Assembly (NCBI GenBank): GCA_021108415.1
Contig: JAIOQX010000003.1
Coordinates: 186,001-250,000, forward strand
DNA: 64,000 nucleotides
From: Acholeplasmataceae bacterium
GTDB taxonomy: Bacteria > Bacillota_I > Bacilli_A > Acholeplasmatales > Acholeplasmataceae
Reading direction: 5' to 3'
The translations under genes were made by a program, and so were the position numbers. Shown here one piece after another: positions 1 to 9,016 of the stretch. Within the stretch, counting starts at the first letter, position 1. Each line of letters opens with the position of its first letter. The notes beneath the pieces are model-generated. The model was not told the origin of the DNA, did not search any database, and saw only the letters and a list, made by a program, of their open reading frames with translations.

Positions 1-2
1 TA

Positions 3-926
3 ACCATTGTATTAGTTGCACCACTCTTATTTGATATCACTTATACGACTGCAGCAATCATGGGTGCGATTGTCGCAGCAGTATCACCTGCAGTAGTTGT
101 ACCTAGAATGATTAAACTTATTGAAAGCGGTCATGGTAAAAACAAAAACATTCCACAAATGATTTTAGCTGGAGCATCTATTGACGATGTTTATGTGATT
201 GTCTTATTTTATGCATTTTTGAAATTAGGTCAAGGTGAAAATTTTAGGTTTACAACATTATTAAACGTTCCAATTTCTATCATATTAGGTATTTTAGTTG
301 GAGTTATTGCAGGATATTTTGCTTCACAGTTCTTTAAAAAGATTCATATGAGAGACACTGTGAAAGTCTTAATTATTTTTTCTATAGGGTTTTTAGCTGT
401 AACTTTAGAAGACGTATTAAGTCAAACGATAGCTTTAAGTGGACTTCTAGCTGTCATGTCTTTTGGTATTTCAATCAATAGATATTATCCTGAATTATCA
501 AAAAGATTAGTTAAAAAGTTTGAAAAAATATGGGTCATTGCTGAAATTATGTTATTTGTTTTAGTAGGTGCCCTTGTCGATGTGAGTGTTTTATTAAGTG
601 TTGGACTATTGGCGATAGTATTAATCGTTATTTCTATGACATTTAGAATGATTGGGGTTTATTTATCTCTTCTAAAAACAAACTTAAATATAGGTGAAAA
701 ACTCTTTACAGCAATTTCATATACACCAAAAGCTACAGTGCAAGCAGCGATTGGTGCTATCCCGCTTTCCTTAGGTTTAGCGCATGGAGAATTGATTTTA
801 ATGGTATCAGTCTTGGCAATTTGTATTACAGCTCCATTTGGTGCAATTTTGATGGATAAAACATATCTTAAACTATTGGATCATCAGTTAAAAACATCCG
901 ATATTGGTGATATCAGCATAAAATAG
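3..926 (+). CDS. Cation:proton antiporter, 5' end outside window
   Basis: C-terminal about 308 residues of a very hydrophobic multi-pass membrane protein. The frame is open back to base 3, so the start lies upstream of the window. A helix near bases 165-200 carries an Asp-Asp pair (ASIDDV), as expected for the ion-binding helix of CPA2-type Na+(K+)/H+ antiporters, and the Gly/Pro/Ala-rich helices match that family. It exchanges monovalent cations for protons across the membrane. K+ uptake genes follow on the same strand, which fits a cation homeostasis cluster. Substrate and subfamily cannot be fixed without the N-terminus. Confidence 0.8.
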   Translation, partial: TIVLVAPLLFDITYTTAAIMGAIVAAVSPAVVVPRMIKLIESGHGKNKNIPQMILAGASIDDVYVIVLFYAFLKLGQGENFRFTTLLNVPISIILGILVGVIAGYFASQFFKKIHMRDTVKVLIIFSIGFLAVTLEDVLSQTIALSGLLAVMSFGISINRYYPELSKRLVKKFEKIWVIAEIMLFVLVGALVDVSVLLSVGLLAIVLIVISMTFRMIGVYLSLLKTNLNIGEKLFTAISYTPKATVQAAIGAIPLSLGLAHGELILMVSVLAICITAPFGAILMDKTYLKLLDHQLKTSDIGDISIK

Positions 927-980
927 TATAATAATACTATGTGTTTGATGCACTTTTAAAGAAATAATGTTAAAATGTAT

Positions 981-1039
981 AAGGTAACATGAAACAAAGT
1001 TTAAGGTAACATGAAACATAGTTTGAAGTATCATGATAG
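981..1039. repeat. Tandem 22-bp direct repeats upstream of K+ uptake operon
   Basis: Two adjacent copies of a 22-mer (AAGGTAACATGAAACA then A/T then AGTTT) lie at 981-1002 and 1003-1024, differing at one base. A degenerate third copy begins at 1025 (GAAGTATCATGATAG). They fill the gap between the antiporter and the RCK genes, so they are candidates for a regulator-binding array. The regulator is unknown. Confidence 0.7.
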
Positions 1040-1094
1040 ATTAATTGATGTCCATGATATAAAAGTATGGCATAAAAAATAAAGGAGTATGATT

Positions 1095-1514
1095 ATGAAA
1101 AGAAATAAGTTCGTTGTCATCGGTTCTGGAAGATTAGGTTCTAATATAGCAACTTCAATGTCAGAATTAGGAGAAGATGTGATTATTATAGATGCAGTTG
1201 ATGACTCATTTAGAAAACTACAAGAATCTTTTTCTGGTTATCAAGTTGTAGGAGATGCCACAGATCTTACCATTTTAGAAAATTCATATATTAAACACGC
1301 AAAAACAGTTGTCATCACAACTGATAGCGATAATGTGAATATTTATCTAGCTCACATTTGTTTTTATGTTTATAATGTTCCAAAGATATTTGTTAGACTA
1401 TCTGACACTGATAAAGGTAAATTACTAGAAGGCACTTCGATTAAAGCAATCTATCCATTCAATTTATCATATAGTGAATTTATGGATCTAAATGACGAGG
1501 AGGAAACGCTATGA
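1095..1514 (+). CDS. RCK (TrkA-N) domain K+ uptake regulatory protein, short form
   Basis: A 139-residue cytosolic nucleotide-binding subunit. The N-terminus has the Rossmann glycine motif GSGRLGSN and an acidic residue after strand 2 (IIIDA), as in TrkA/KtrA proteins that gate a K+ channel with NAD(H) or ATP/ADP. It has no TrkA-C domain, so it is shorter than a full KtrA. The ATG at 1095 is preferred over 1089 because AAAGGAG at 1081-1087 is then 7 bases away rather than 1. Its stop overlaps the next start (ATGA), so the two RCK proteins are probably translated together and may form a heteromeric ring. Confidence 0.82.
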   Translation: MKRNKFVVIGSGRLGSNIATSMSELGEDVIIIDAVDDSFRKLQESFSGYQVVGDATDLTILENSYIKHAKTVVITTDSDNVNIYLAHICFYVYNVPKIFVRLSDTDKGKLLEGTSIKAIYPFNLSYSEFMDLNDEEETL

Positions 1515-2173
1515 AAATAGTGATTACAGGCGGGAAACATGAAGCCGACTATATCGTTAGCAAATTAAAAAAAGAACATCATCAACTAATTATCATTAAT
1601 CAAGACAGAGATTTTGCAGAATATATTAGTTCAAACAATGATATTGGAGTTTTTCCAGGTGATTCAACAAAAGCATATGTTTTATCTGATGCAGAAGCCC
1701 AAAATGCTGATGTTTTATTAGCATTATCTGATAGTGATACAGATAACTATATTACTTGTATTACTGCAAAAAAACTATTTAATATTAAAAGAACGGTTGC
1801 AAAAGTTAAAAACCCTAAAAACGTTGAATTATTTAAACGCTTAGGTGTTGATAGTGTCATCAGTTCAACTTACTTACTTGCACAAACTATTTTAAATGAA
1901 TCTTCAGTTGAAAATATAATTAAAACATTATCAATAGAAGATGAAAAAATTGTAATGATTGAAATTGGTGTTGAACCAGAGCACCATATTGTCAATAAGC
2001 GATTAATGGATATTAAGTTTCCATCTAATATCAATATAAGCTGTATATTTAGAGATCCACATGTCATTATTCCTAAAGGGGATACATTGATTAAGGCTGA
2101 AGATAAGTTAATTATCGTTACAACGCCTAATGATCAAGAAGAGATAGTGGAATTCGTTCAAAAGAGAAGATAG
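1511..2173 (+). CDS. trkA: TrkA-like RCK protein (TrkA-N plus TrkA-C)
   Basis: 220 residues: an N-terminal Rossmann-like domain (about 1-130) and a C-terminal TrkA-C ligand-binding domain (about 140-220). The glycine loop is atypical (ITGGKHEAD rather than GxGxxG), so dinucleotide binding may rest mainly with the preceding subunit. It has a strong Shine-Dalgarno sequence (GAGGAGGAA) and a 4-base overlap with the upstream gene. The channel gene starts one base after its stop. Known TrkA proteins have either one or two N-C units; here N alone plus N-C come from two genes. Confidence 0.85.
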   Translation: MKIVITGGKHEADYIVSKLKKEHHQLIIINQDRDFAEYISSNNDIGVFPGDSTKAYVLSDAEAQNADVLLALSDSDTDNYITCITAKKLFNIKRTVAKVKNPKNVELFKRLGVDSVISSTYLLAQTILNESSVENIIKTLSIEDEKIVMIEIGVEPEHHIVNKRLMDIKFPSNINISCIFRDPHVIIPKGDTLIKAEDKLIIVTTPNDQEEIVEFVQKRR

Positions 2174-2174
2174 C

Positions 2175-3644
2175 ATGAATGTAAAAAAAAGTATATCTGG
2201 TTATCCTTTAATTATTAATTATTTAGGCATATTTTCTATTCTTATTGGACTTATTATTTTAATACCTTTAGCAGTTCTACCATTTTATCCTGAAGAATTT
2301 GTTGAAGCTAAATATTTCTTTATCCCAGCGTTATCATCTATCGTCATTGGTGGGTTAATCGTCATTATTTTTAAGGGAAGAGAAAAAGAACGCTTAGAGC
2401 GTTCTCAAGATGCAATTCTTGTGATGTCTATATGGATCTTAGCAATCTTTATTTCATCGCTTCCATTTGTCTTAACAGGAAATTATAATTTCACTCAAGC
2501 AATATTTGAATCTACGTCAGGTTATTCGACAACAGGTTTAACTGTTGTGGATGTGACTGTAACTCCAAATATCTTTTTATTTTTTAGAAGTTTATTACAG
2601 TTTGTTGGTGGGGTAGGACTTGTCTTAGTTTTAACTTCAGCAATTAGTGATAAATTTGGTATGAGACTTTATAGTGCAGAAGGACATAGTGATAAGCTAG
2701 TTCCAAATCTTATTAAGTCAGGTCGTATGATCTTAAGTATTTATATAGGCTATATATTAGTTGGGACCGTATTTTTAATTATATTTGGTATGACGCCATT
2801 TGAAGCGATTAATCATTCTATTACTGCGGTTGCAACCGGAGGGTTTTCAACAGAAGCCTTAAGTATTGGAGCGTTTAACTCAGTTGGTGTAGAAGTTACT
2901 ATAATGATCTTAATGCTCTTAGGTGGAACAAACTTCTTTGTTCACTTGATGTTATTAAGAGGTAAGTTCAAAAACGTGTTTAAACATGTGGAAATCAAGT
3001 TATTAGGCTTACTTTTATTAATCTTTATACCGATGTTAGTTGTCAATTTATTTAGTATGTATGATGGCAATTTCTTTTACACATTAAGAGTTGCATCTTT
3101 TCAGTTCATTTCTGCAGTTACTGGAACTGGTTTCCAAACCATTGATACATTTACCATAATGCCACCAACATTTATCACTGTTTTAATCATAGTGATGGTC
3201 TTAGGTGCAGGTATGGGTTCAACTGCTGGTGGGATGAAACAATATAGAGTAGCCTTAGCATTTAAGAGTCTTTATTGGAATATCAGAGAACAGTTTGGAC
3301 ATAAAAAAACAATAAGAACACATTTTATAAATAAAATTGGTACAAAAACAATTGTTAGTAAAGATGAGATTGTTCAAAACCATTCATTCTTAATGATTTA
3401 TTTATTAGCTTTATTTACTGGAGCATTAATCTTTACAGGATTTGGGTATTCGATTAGAGATTCTTTATTTGAATTCTCGTCAGCACTAGGGACAGTTGGT
3501 CTTTCTGTTGGCATTGTTGGATATAATGCAAATCCAATTATTTTGTGGACATCAACGGTTGGTATGTTTTTAGGTAGATTAGAATTCTATGTTGTCTTTA
3601 TTGCAATCACTAAGATATTCCTTGATCTAAAGAAAAAAGCTTAA
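2175..3644 (+). CDS. trkH: Trk/Ktr-type K+ uptake channel subunit TrkH
   Basis: 489 residues, about ten membrane helices with four selectivity-filter-like loops (STSGYSTTGLT, ATGGFST, SAVTGTGFQT, ALGTVGLSVG), the hallmark of the TrkH/KtrB superfamily. It imports K+, possibly with Na+, and is gated by the RCK proteins encoded just upstream. It is the last gene of the operon and is followed by a strong terminator. Confidence 0.92.
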   Translation: MNVKKSISGYPLIINYLGIFSILIGLIILIPLAVLPFYPEEFVEAKYFFIPALSSIVIGGLIVIIFKGREKERLERSQDAILVMSIWILAIFISSLPFVLTGNYNFTQAIFESTSGYSTTGLTVVDVTVTPNIFLFFRSLLQFVGGVGLVLVLTSAISDKFGMRLYSAEGHSDKLVPNLIKSGRMILSIYIGYILVGTVFLIIFGMTPFEAINHSITAVATGGFSTEALSIGAFNSVGVEVTIMILMLLGGTNFFVHLMLLRGKFKNVFKHVEIKLLGLLLLIFIPMLVVNLFSMYDGNFFYTLRVASFQFISAVTGTGFQTIDTFTIMPPTFITVLIIVMVLGAGMGSTAGGMKQYRVALAFKSLYWNIREQFGHKKTIRTHFINKIGTKTIVSKDEIVQNHSFLMIYLLALFTGALIFTGFGYSIRDSLFEFSSALGTVGLSVGIVGYNANPIILWTSTVGMFLGRLEFYVVFIAITKIFLDLKKKA

Positions 3645-3670
3645 AACTACTTTTCATAAGTAGTTTTTTT
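3643..3670 (+). terminator. Intrinsic terminator of K+ uptake operon
   Basis: 10-bp stem AAAACTACTT/AAGTAGTTTT with a 5-base loop, followed by a T run. Confidence 0.9.
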
Positions 3671-3788
3671 GTAATATAATGAGTGTAAACTAATAGTTTT
3701 GTAAGTTATCGCTATATAGTGCAACTTAGCCATAATTGCTTTATATTATCTAAAACATGTCATATACTGACCATAGGAGGAGCTCTCT

Positions 3789-4301
3789 ATGATTAAAATC
3801 ATTTGGAGTAAAGATGAGTTATCAACGTTAGAAAAACAACTTCATAACAATCAAGTCAACTATGTCGTATCCAATCAATTAGATGATCTTCCTGAACATA
3901 TGGTTGGTATTGAGATAGATGACCAAAAAGTAGATGATTTAAAGAAAGTTATTGAATTGATTGAATATGAAAAAATGCAAATGTTTTTTCCAACTGTTGA
4001 TGGGTTTGTACAACTATATATATCTAATATCTACTATATTGAAGCATTTGGTGAAGATATTGTTTGTCATATGAAACAATTAAACAAACAACATATCAAA
4101 AAACCGCTTTATCAATTAGAAGTATTACTCAAACCTTATCATTTTGTTCGAATCTCAAAATCCTTTATTGTTAACTTAAGATCAATAAAGTATATTAAAG
4201 TCGGATTAAATGCTAAACTACATCTTACCTTATACAACCATGATCAACTAGAAGTGACAAGATCTTTTGTCAAAGCTTTTAAAAAACAATTAAATTTATA
4301 G
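3789..4301 (+). CDS. LytTR-family DNA-binding regulator
   Basis: 170 residues. The C-terminal half (about 65-170) is a LytTR DNA-binding domain: the YYIEAFGEDIVCHM region, PYHFVRISKSFIVNL and the terminal TRSFVKAFK helix fit the family. The N-terminal half has no receiver phosphorylation site, so this is not a classic response regulator. Good RBS (AGGAGG) at 3776-3781. The beta-propeller gene starts 13 bases downstream with its own AGGAGG, so the two are likely co-transcribed and the regulator may control this locus. Confidence 0.85.
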   Translation: MIKIIWSKDELSTLEKQLHNNQVNYVVSNQLDDLPEHMVGIEIDDQKVDDLKKVIELIEYEKMQMFFPTVDGFVQLYISNIYYIEAFGEDIVCHMKQLNKQHIKKPLYQLEVLLKPYHFVRISKSFIVNLRSIKYIKVGLNAKLHLTLYNHDQLEVTRSFVKAFKKQLNL

Positions 4302-4313
4302 GAGGTAAGTTTT

Positions 4314-6341
4314 ATGACAACATTCGGATGGATAGTGATTTCAGTCCTATCAAGTTTTGTGGGATATTTAATTTTTAATCTCATCAAAGAATATGTGATA
4401 AATAAAAAATTAAATCAATTTAGAGTAAAAAATAATATGACTCGTATCATATTATCACCAATGATATATCTTAAAAAAGCATATCAAATTGTGCTTGCAA
4501 CTATGTTAGTAGCAGTTGTAGGTGTATCTGGTGTCTTTTCACCAGATATTAGACTGGATAATAATAAAATCTTAACACAAGCACATCAAGTGGGATCAAA
4601 AGCTAAACTTTTATCTCTACTTGAAACTCAAAATAGAAACTATAATCAAGTCGATGGTTTTCCAGAAGCAGCTTTAGGAGATGATCTAGATGCTATGGTA
4701 GATCAAGAAAGAGATTTTATTGATACCAATTCTCAAGTTGATGGAGTCAGTGAGGCAGATATCATTAAAACAGATGGAAACTATATCTATTATGCATCAA
4801 GATATTATCAAAATATCAATGTCATATATGTTGATCAAGATTATCATGTAGATGTCTTAGCTGATATTGATTTAGGGGATGTTTACACAGATAACATGTA
4901 TTTAACAGAAGATTATATTGTCATTATTGGATATACTTATGATGAAACTCCTTATCAATTTATTGAAGGAGATATGGTTTTTGGTTGGGTTTATAGAGAA
5001 CCAAGTGGTACAGTAATCGTTATCGATAGAGAAACATATGAAATCGCATATCAATTAGAGACTGATGCATATTTTTACGATCACAGAATGATTGATGATC
5101 AGATTTATTTAGTATCATCAAAATATGTTTATGAAGAATTAGATGAATTACGTCCAAGATTTATAGAAACTAAAAATTCAAATGAAAAGACATCATATGT
5201 TGGATATGATGAAATCTACTATTATGAAGATGTGATTGCTTCAAACATGACAGTTTTAACAAGTATTAATTTATCAGATTTCTCATATGATGCCCAAGCA
5301 TTTGTTGGCTATGTTTCTCAATTGTATGTCAATGAAACTAGTATATATACTGTATATAACTATTACAAATACACATTAGATGTTGATGAAAGCCAAAATG
5401 GTCCATATGCCCAAATATTAAAATTTAATATTAATCAAGAAAACGCGACGATTTCTTATCAAGGCGGACAAATCATAAAAGGTCATGTTGTTGATCAATA
5501 CTGGATGGATGAATATGAAGGCTATTTAAGAGTTGTGACATCAAACTCATGGCCAGCTAAAAATAGATTATATATTTTAGAAGAAGATTTAAGTGAAGAT
5601 GTTTTAAATATTGTATCAACCATAGATGAAAATCTTGGTCTAGAAGGTGAAACTGTTAAATCTGTTAGATTCAACAAAGATTATGCACAAGTCGTAACAT
5701 TCCTGCAAACAGATCCACTTTATACAATTGATTTATCAGACCCCTTAAATCCATTTATTAAAGATGACCCAATTATAGAAGAAGGATATAGCACTTATAT
5801 GCATATTTGGGATGAAGATAATCATGTGATTGGATTTGGATTTGATGCGACTGAAGATGGTAGAATTACAGGGTTAAAATTAAGTGCATATGACACGAAT
5901 CAGGTTGAACCTTTAGAAACTTATAGTTTTGCAAGTAATCCAGAACAAGGTTATTCTTATAGTTTTTCAGAAGCGATATATAATCCAAAAGCATTAATGA
6001 TTGATGCTTCTAAAGGCATTGTTGGATTTCCAATGAATAGTTATCATTATGATACGCAAAACTATTATTATGAAAGTGCATTTGTGATTTTCTTTATTGA
6101 CTTTGATTCATCAAACATTATATCAGAACCTATCATGATCACTCATGATCAATCTGAATATTATATGAGTGTTGATCGTGGCATCTATATTGAAAATATA
6201 GTTAACGATGTTGTTACTGATAGATATATTTATACATTCTCGTATCTTCAAGTCGTCGTTTATCATGTTGAATCAGATATGATCATTCAAAAAGAAACGT
6301 TAAATGAAGACATATTTGGTCAAGAATACCTCATAGATTAA
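4314..6341 (+). CDS. Membrane-anchored protein with C-terminal beta-propeller domain
   Basis: 675 residues. Two N-terminal hydrophobic segments (about 5-22 and 48-70) anchor it. The remainder is an extracytoplasmic domain containing VDGVSEADIIKTDGNYIYYAS, the recognisable start of the secreted Beta_propel family (PF09826), followed by repeated Tyr/Asp-rich strands. The family's function is unknown, possibly surface binding or envelope sensing. Preceded by AGGAGG and coupled to the LytTR gene. The extracellular part is strongly acidic. Confidence 0.8.
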   Translation: MTTFGWIVISVLSSFVGYLIFNLIKEYVINKKLNQFRVKNNMTRIILSPMIYLKKAYQIVLATMLVAVVGVSGVFSPDIRLDNNKILTQAHQVGSKAKLLSLLETQNRNYNQVDGFPEAALGDDLDAMVDQERDFIDTNSQVDGVSEADIIKTDGNYIYYASRYYQNINVIYVDQDYHVDVLADIDLGDVYTDNMYLTEDYIVIIGYTYDETPYQFIEGDMVFGWVYREPSGTVIVIDRETYEIAYQLETDAYFYDHRMIDDQIYLVSSKYVYEELDELRPRFIETKNSNEKTSYVGYDEIYYYEDVIASNMTVLTSINLSDFSYDAQAFVGYVSQLYVNETSIYTVYNYYKYTLDVDESQNGPYAQILKFNINQENATISYQGGQIIKGHVVDQYWMDEYEGYLRVVTSNSWPAKNRLYILEEDLSEDVLNIVSTIDENLGLEGETVKSVRFNKDYAQVVTFLQTDPLYTIDLSDPLNPFIKDDPIIEEGYSTYMHIWDEDNHVIGFGFDATEDGRITGLKLSAYDTNQVEPLETYSFASNPEQGYSYSFSEAIYNPKALMIDASKGIVGFPMNSYHYDTQNYYYESAFVIFFIDFDSSNIISEPIMITHDQSEYYMSVDRGIYIENIVNDVVTDRYIYTFSYLQVVVYHVESDMIIQKETLNEDIFGQEYLID

Positions 6342-6360
6342 TATAATCAAAATATTTAAC

Positions 6361-6395
6361 AAAAAGGCTATGAAATCATTAGCCTTTTTCTTTTT
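6361..6395 (+). terminator. Intrinsic terminator after beta-propeller gene
   Basis: AAAAAGGCTA, 9-base loop, TAGCCTTTTT, then a T-rich tail. Confidence 0.9.
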
Positions 6396-6437
6396 GTTTG
6401 TTATAATAGAATTGTTAGATAATGTGTGGAGGTTAGT

Positions 6438-7886
6438 ATGTTTAAAAAACTGTTTTTAGCTATATTGATTATAACATTGGCCTTTTTCATTTATGCTTGT
6501 AATCAAAGTGATGATCCTGATATAGAAGTTCCTGATATTACAGATATCATTGATGATATTGATGATCAAGCAAGTATAGAAGATTTAGAGTTTTCATCTT
6601 TTTTTAATGATGAAGTTAAAAAAGATATCATTATTGAGATTAATCAAGATCAATGGGATACACTTAACGATGAGATGAATGATTATTATGATCAATTTGG
6701 AAATTATAGAACAGATGCATATGCAAAAGCTGATATGTATTATCGAAGTAGTGAATATGACGAAACTTATAAAATTGAAAATGTTGGTATTCGATCTAAA
6801 GGCAATACATCAAGAGTGATTTTAGAAGATGAGCAAGGTAATTTAAATAAATCACACTTTAAAATTTCATTTCATGAAGACTTTGATCAAGATGAGTATG
6901 ATATTTATGATGATAGAACACTCTTTGCTGTAGAAGAACTTGAAATGAAATATAACAGAAATAATGATCCAACTTATATTAATGAAAAATTCTCTTTTGA
7001 TTTATTTAATGATTTTGGTGTGATTGCGCCTAAGGCGACACTATCGAATTTATATCTTAAAATTGGAGATCAAACGTATTACTATGGTCTTTATACAGTA
7101 TTTGAACCAATTGATAAACTATTTTTAGAAAAACGTTTTGATGAAGATAATAGAGATGGTGATTTATACAAATCACTTTGGCAAGGTTTTCAACCAGCAT
7201 CACTTCAAGCAAATTATAGCGATCAAGAGATGGGTCTTAAAGATGAAAGTATTAATTATAGACCAACATATGATTTAAAAAATAATAAGAAAACATCTCA
7301 ACATGAGGCTTTAATTGAATTTATTGATCAATTAAAAAATTGGGATAAAGAAGAATTTGACACACAAATTGAGTCTGTATTTGATGTAGACCAGTTTTTG
7401 AAATTGCTTGCCTTAGGTGTTTTAATCGGTAATCCAGATGATTATCGAGCAATGGCAAACAATTATTATTTTTATCAAGAAGAAGATAGATTATTGTGGC
7501 ATATGATTCCCTATGATTATGATCATAGCTTTGGTATTGGATGGAACCCAACAGGTGATTATACGATAAGTGGTGATATCATCACTTGGTATAATATTAA
7601 TGCAACCCTCTTAAATGTAGAGACTTATGATCATCCACTATCAGATCGAATCTTATCAAATGAAGCATTCCTAAATCAATATAAATCATATCTTAGTCAA
7701 TTGTTGGATCAAGATAATGGATTGTTTAGATATCAAAGATATGAAACAGCATATTTACAAGCAAAAGCATTATACGAAGATGATCTTAATCAGGCAAGTC
7801 CTTTTGATCAACCTCAATTTGGGTTAAGAGATATTCAAAATTATTTTACAGAAAAAACAAACAGTGTTAATCAACAATTAGATTAG
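6438..7886 (+). CDS. CotH-like lipoprotein
   Basis: 482 residues. It starts with a lipoprotein signal peptide with Cys at about position 21 (FIYAC), then a low-complexity Asp-rich linker. The body matches the CotH family (spore-coat protein kinase-like fold): an early IRSKGNTS motif, a KISFHEDF segment and a late YDYDHSFGI motif that fits the CotH Mg/ATP site. CotH proteins outside spore formers are often cell-surface proteins; a kinase role here is only possible. The ATG at 6438 is chosen because GGAGG (6428-6432) precedes it. Confidence 0.82.
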   Translation: MFKKLFLAILIITLAFFIYACNQSDDPDIEVPDITDIIDDIDDQASIEDLEFSSFFNDEVKKDIIIEINQDQWDTLNDEMNDYYDQFGNYRTDAYAKADMYYRSSEYDETYKIENVGIRSKGNTSRVILEDEQGNLNKSHFKISFHEDFDQDEYDIYDDRTLFAVEELEMKYNRNNDPTYINEKFSFDLFNDFGVIAPKATLSNLYLKIGDQTYYYGLYTVFEPIDKLFLEKRFDEDNRDGDLYKSLWQGFQPASLQANYSDQEMGLKDESINYRPTYDLKNNKKTSQHEALIEFIDQLKNWDKEEFDTQIESVFDVDQFLKLLALGVLIGNPDDYRAMANNYYFYQEEDRLLWHMIPYDYDHSFGIGWNPTGDYTISGDIITWYNINATLLNVETYDHPLSDRILSNEAFLNQYKSYLSQLLDQDNGLFRYQRYETAYLQAKALYEDDLNQASPFDQPQFGLRDIQNYFTEKTNSVNQQLD

Positions 7887-7906
7887 AAAATAAAGGAGTT
7901 ATGATC

Positions 7907-8470
7907 ATGTGGGAAACAATAGTTAATTTTTTTACAGCAGTTCCGTTTTGGGAATTGCTATTAATCTTTGTCGCTAAGATAGTTGAGGTGACAATGGGAA
8001 CAATGCGTATCATATTAATCTCAAAAGGATATAGAAAACAAGGTACTGCGCTAGCTATCGTTGAAATTCTATTATGGGTATTCATCGCAAGTTCAGTGAT
8101 AAAAGGAGTTAGTGATACTCCAATAAAGGGCATTGTATATGCAATAGGCTTTGCGCTTGGTGTTTATGTAGGATCATTTATTGAAAATAGATTGGCAGTA
8201 GGTAAAGTATTAATACAAGTGATCTCAGATAAAGTTGGTGCTGATATTATTGTAAACATTCTTCGTGTCAATGGACATGGTGTTACAAGTATTGATGCTT
8301 ATGGAAAAGATAGTGAAAGAACAGTTTTAATGATTTTTGCAAATCGTAAAAACAAACAAGTTATTCTTGATTTAATTAAAGATGCAGATGAGAAAGCATT
8401 GGTGGTTGCTAATGAAGTTTCTATTGTATCTGGTGGCTTTGTTAGTCCATGGAGAAAATTAGCAAAATAA
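7907..8470 (+). CDS. DUF2179/UPF0316-family membrane protein
   Basis: 187 residues: three N-terminal membrane helices (about 10-95), then a cytosolic alpha/beta domain typical of DUF2179 proteins (GHGVTSIDAYGKDSERTVLMI). Function is unknown in the family. The ATG at 7907 fits AAAGGAG (7892-7898) better than the ATG at 7901. It is the last chromosomal gene before the tRNA attacked by the mobile element. Confidence 0.8.
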   Translation: MWETIVNFFTAVPFWELLLIFVAKIVEVTMGTMRIILISKGYRKQGTALAIVEILLWVFIASSVIKGVSDTPIKGIVYAIGFALGVYVGSFIENRLAVGKVLIQVISDKVGADIIVNILRVNGHGVTSIDAYGKDSERTVLMIFANRKNKQVILDLIKDADEKALVVANEVSIVSGGFVSPWRKLAK

Positions 8471-8475
8471 ATAGG

Positions 8476-8503
8476 TTGAAAAATAAGTAAATATAAGTAT
8501 AAT
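8476..8503 (+). promoter_or_regulatory. Promoter of tRNA-Val
   Basis: TTGAAA (8476-8481), 16-base spacer, perfect TATAAT (8498-8503), 12 bases before the mature tRNA 5' end. Confidence 0.75.
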
Positions 8504-8515
8504 AACTATATGGTT

Positions 8516-8590
8516 GGAGTTATAGCTCAGCGGGAGAGCACTTGCTTGACGTGCAAGGGGTCAAGAGTTCGATTCTCTTTAACTCCACCA
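8516..8590 (+). tRNA. tRNA-Val (GAC), element-regenerated
   Basis: Complete cloverleaf: acceptor GGAGTTA/TAACTCC, D arm GCTC/GAGC, anticodon stem CTTGC/GCAAG with loop TTGACGT (anticodon GAC), T stem AAGAG/CTCTT with TTCGATT loop, and encoded CCA. The 17 bases TTGACGTGCAAGGGGTC (8546-8562) recur at 26778-26794, marking it as the integration site. The T-stem differs from that of the displaced 3' fragment at 26778-26822, so the 3' half here was probably supplied by the element. Confidence 0.95.
8546..8562 (+). repeat. attL core, direct repeat of 26778-26794
   Basis: 17-bp identity spanning the anticodon loop and 3' anticodon stem of tRNA-Val, a standard target for tyrosine integrases. Core to core distance is 18,232 bp. 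Confidence 0.9.
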
Positions 8591-8647
8591 TTTAAAATAA
8601 TCCATATCAGCTCTTTTTTGTAGTGATGCTCTAACATCACCAGACAA

Positions 8648-8696
8648 TACAAAATGTATTATCTCTTTGATACAAATATATAACATTTTGTAATAC
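8648..8696 (+). promoter_or_regulatory. Operator/promoter of element repressor
   Basis: 10-bp perfect inverted repeat TACAAAATGT (8648-8657)/ACATTTTGTA (8683-8692). A promoter TTGATA (8667-8672), 18-base spacer, TAATAC (8691-8696) overlaps the right arm, which suggests autoregulation by the adjacent HTH protein. Confidence 0.55.
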
Positions 8697-8720
8697 AAGT
8701 CAAGAGAGGAAGTGTGTTTT

Positions 8721-8969
8721 ATGCTTAAATTAAAAGAAATACGCATTAAAAAAGGTTTATTTCAACGAGATATCGCAAGAATACTAGGTGTCACTCAATC
8801 AGCTGCATCACACTATGAATTAGAAGAACGCAAGCTCAACCAGGATCAGATAGTTAAACTGTGTCTTGAGCTAGAAGTCACACCAGAAGAGTTACTAGGC
8901 TTTAAAGAAGCTTATGAGAAATATATTGAATATCTTATGAGCTTAAAAGAAGAAAAGTCTAAAAATTAA
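8721..8969 (+). CDS. HTH (Xre/Cro-type) transcriptional regulator
   Basis: 82 residues, almost entirely a helix-turn-helix: LKEIRIKKGLFQRDIARILGV then TQSAASHYELEERKL matches the HTH_3 family. It probably acts as the element's repressor, controlling itself and the integrase. The ATG at 8721 is preferred to the GTG at 8712 because GAGAGGAAG ends about 9 bases upstream. The inverted repeat 25-70 bases upstream is its likely operator. Confidence 0.85.
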   Translation: MLKLKEIRIKKGLFQRDIARILGVTQSAASHYELEERKLNQDQIVKLCLELEVTPEELLGFKEAYEKYIEYLMSLKEEKSKN

Positions 8970-9016
8970 AAGAAAAGCAACAGATTTAGATAATATGTTG
9001 CTAGAAAGGTTGTTTT

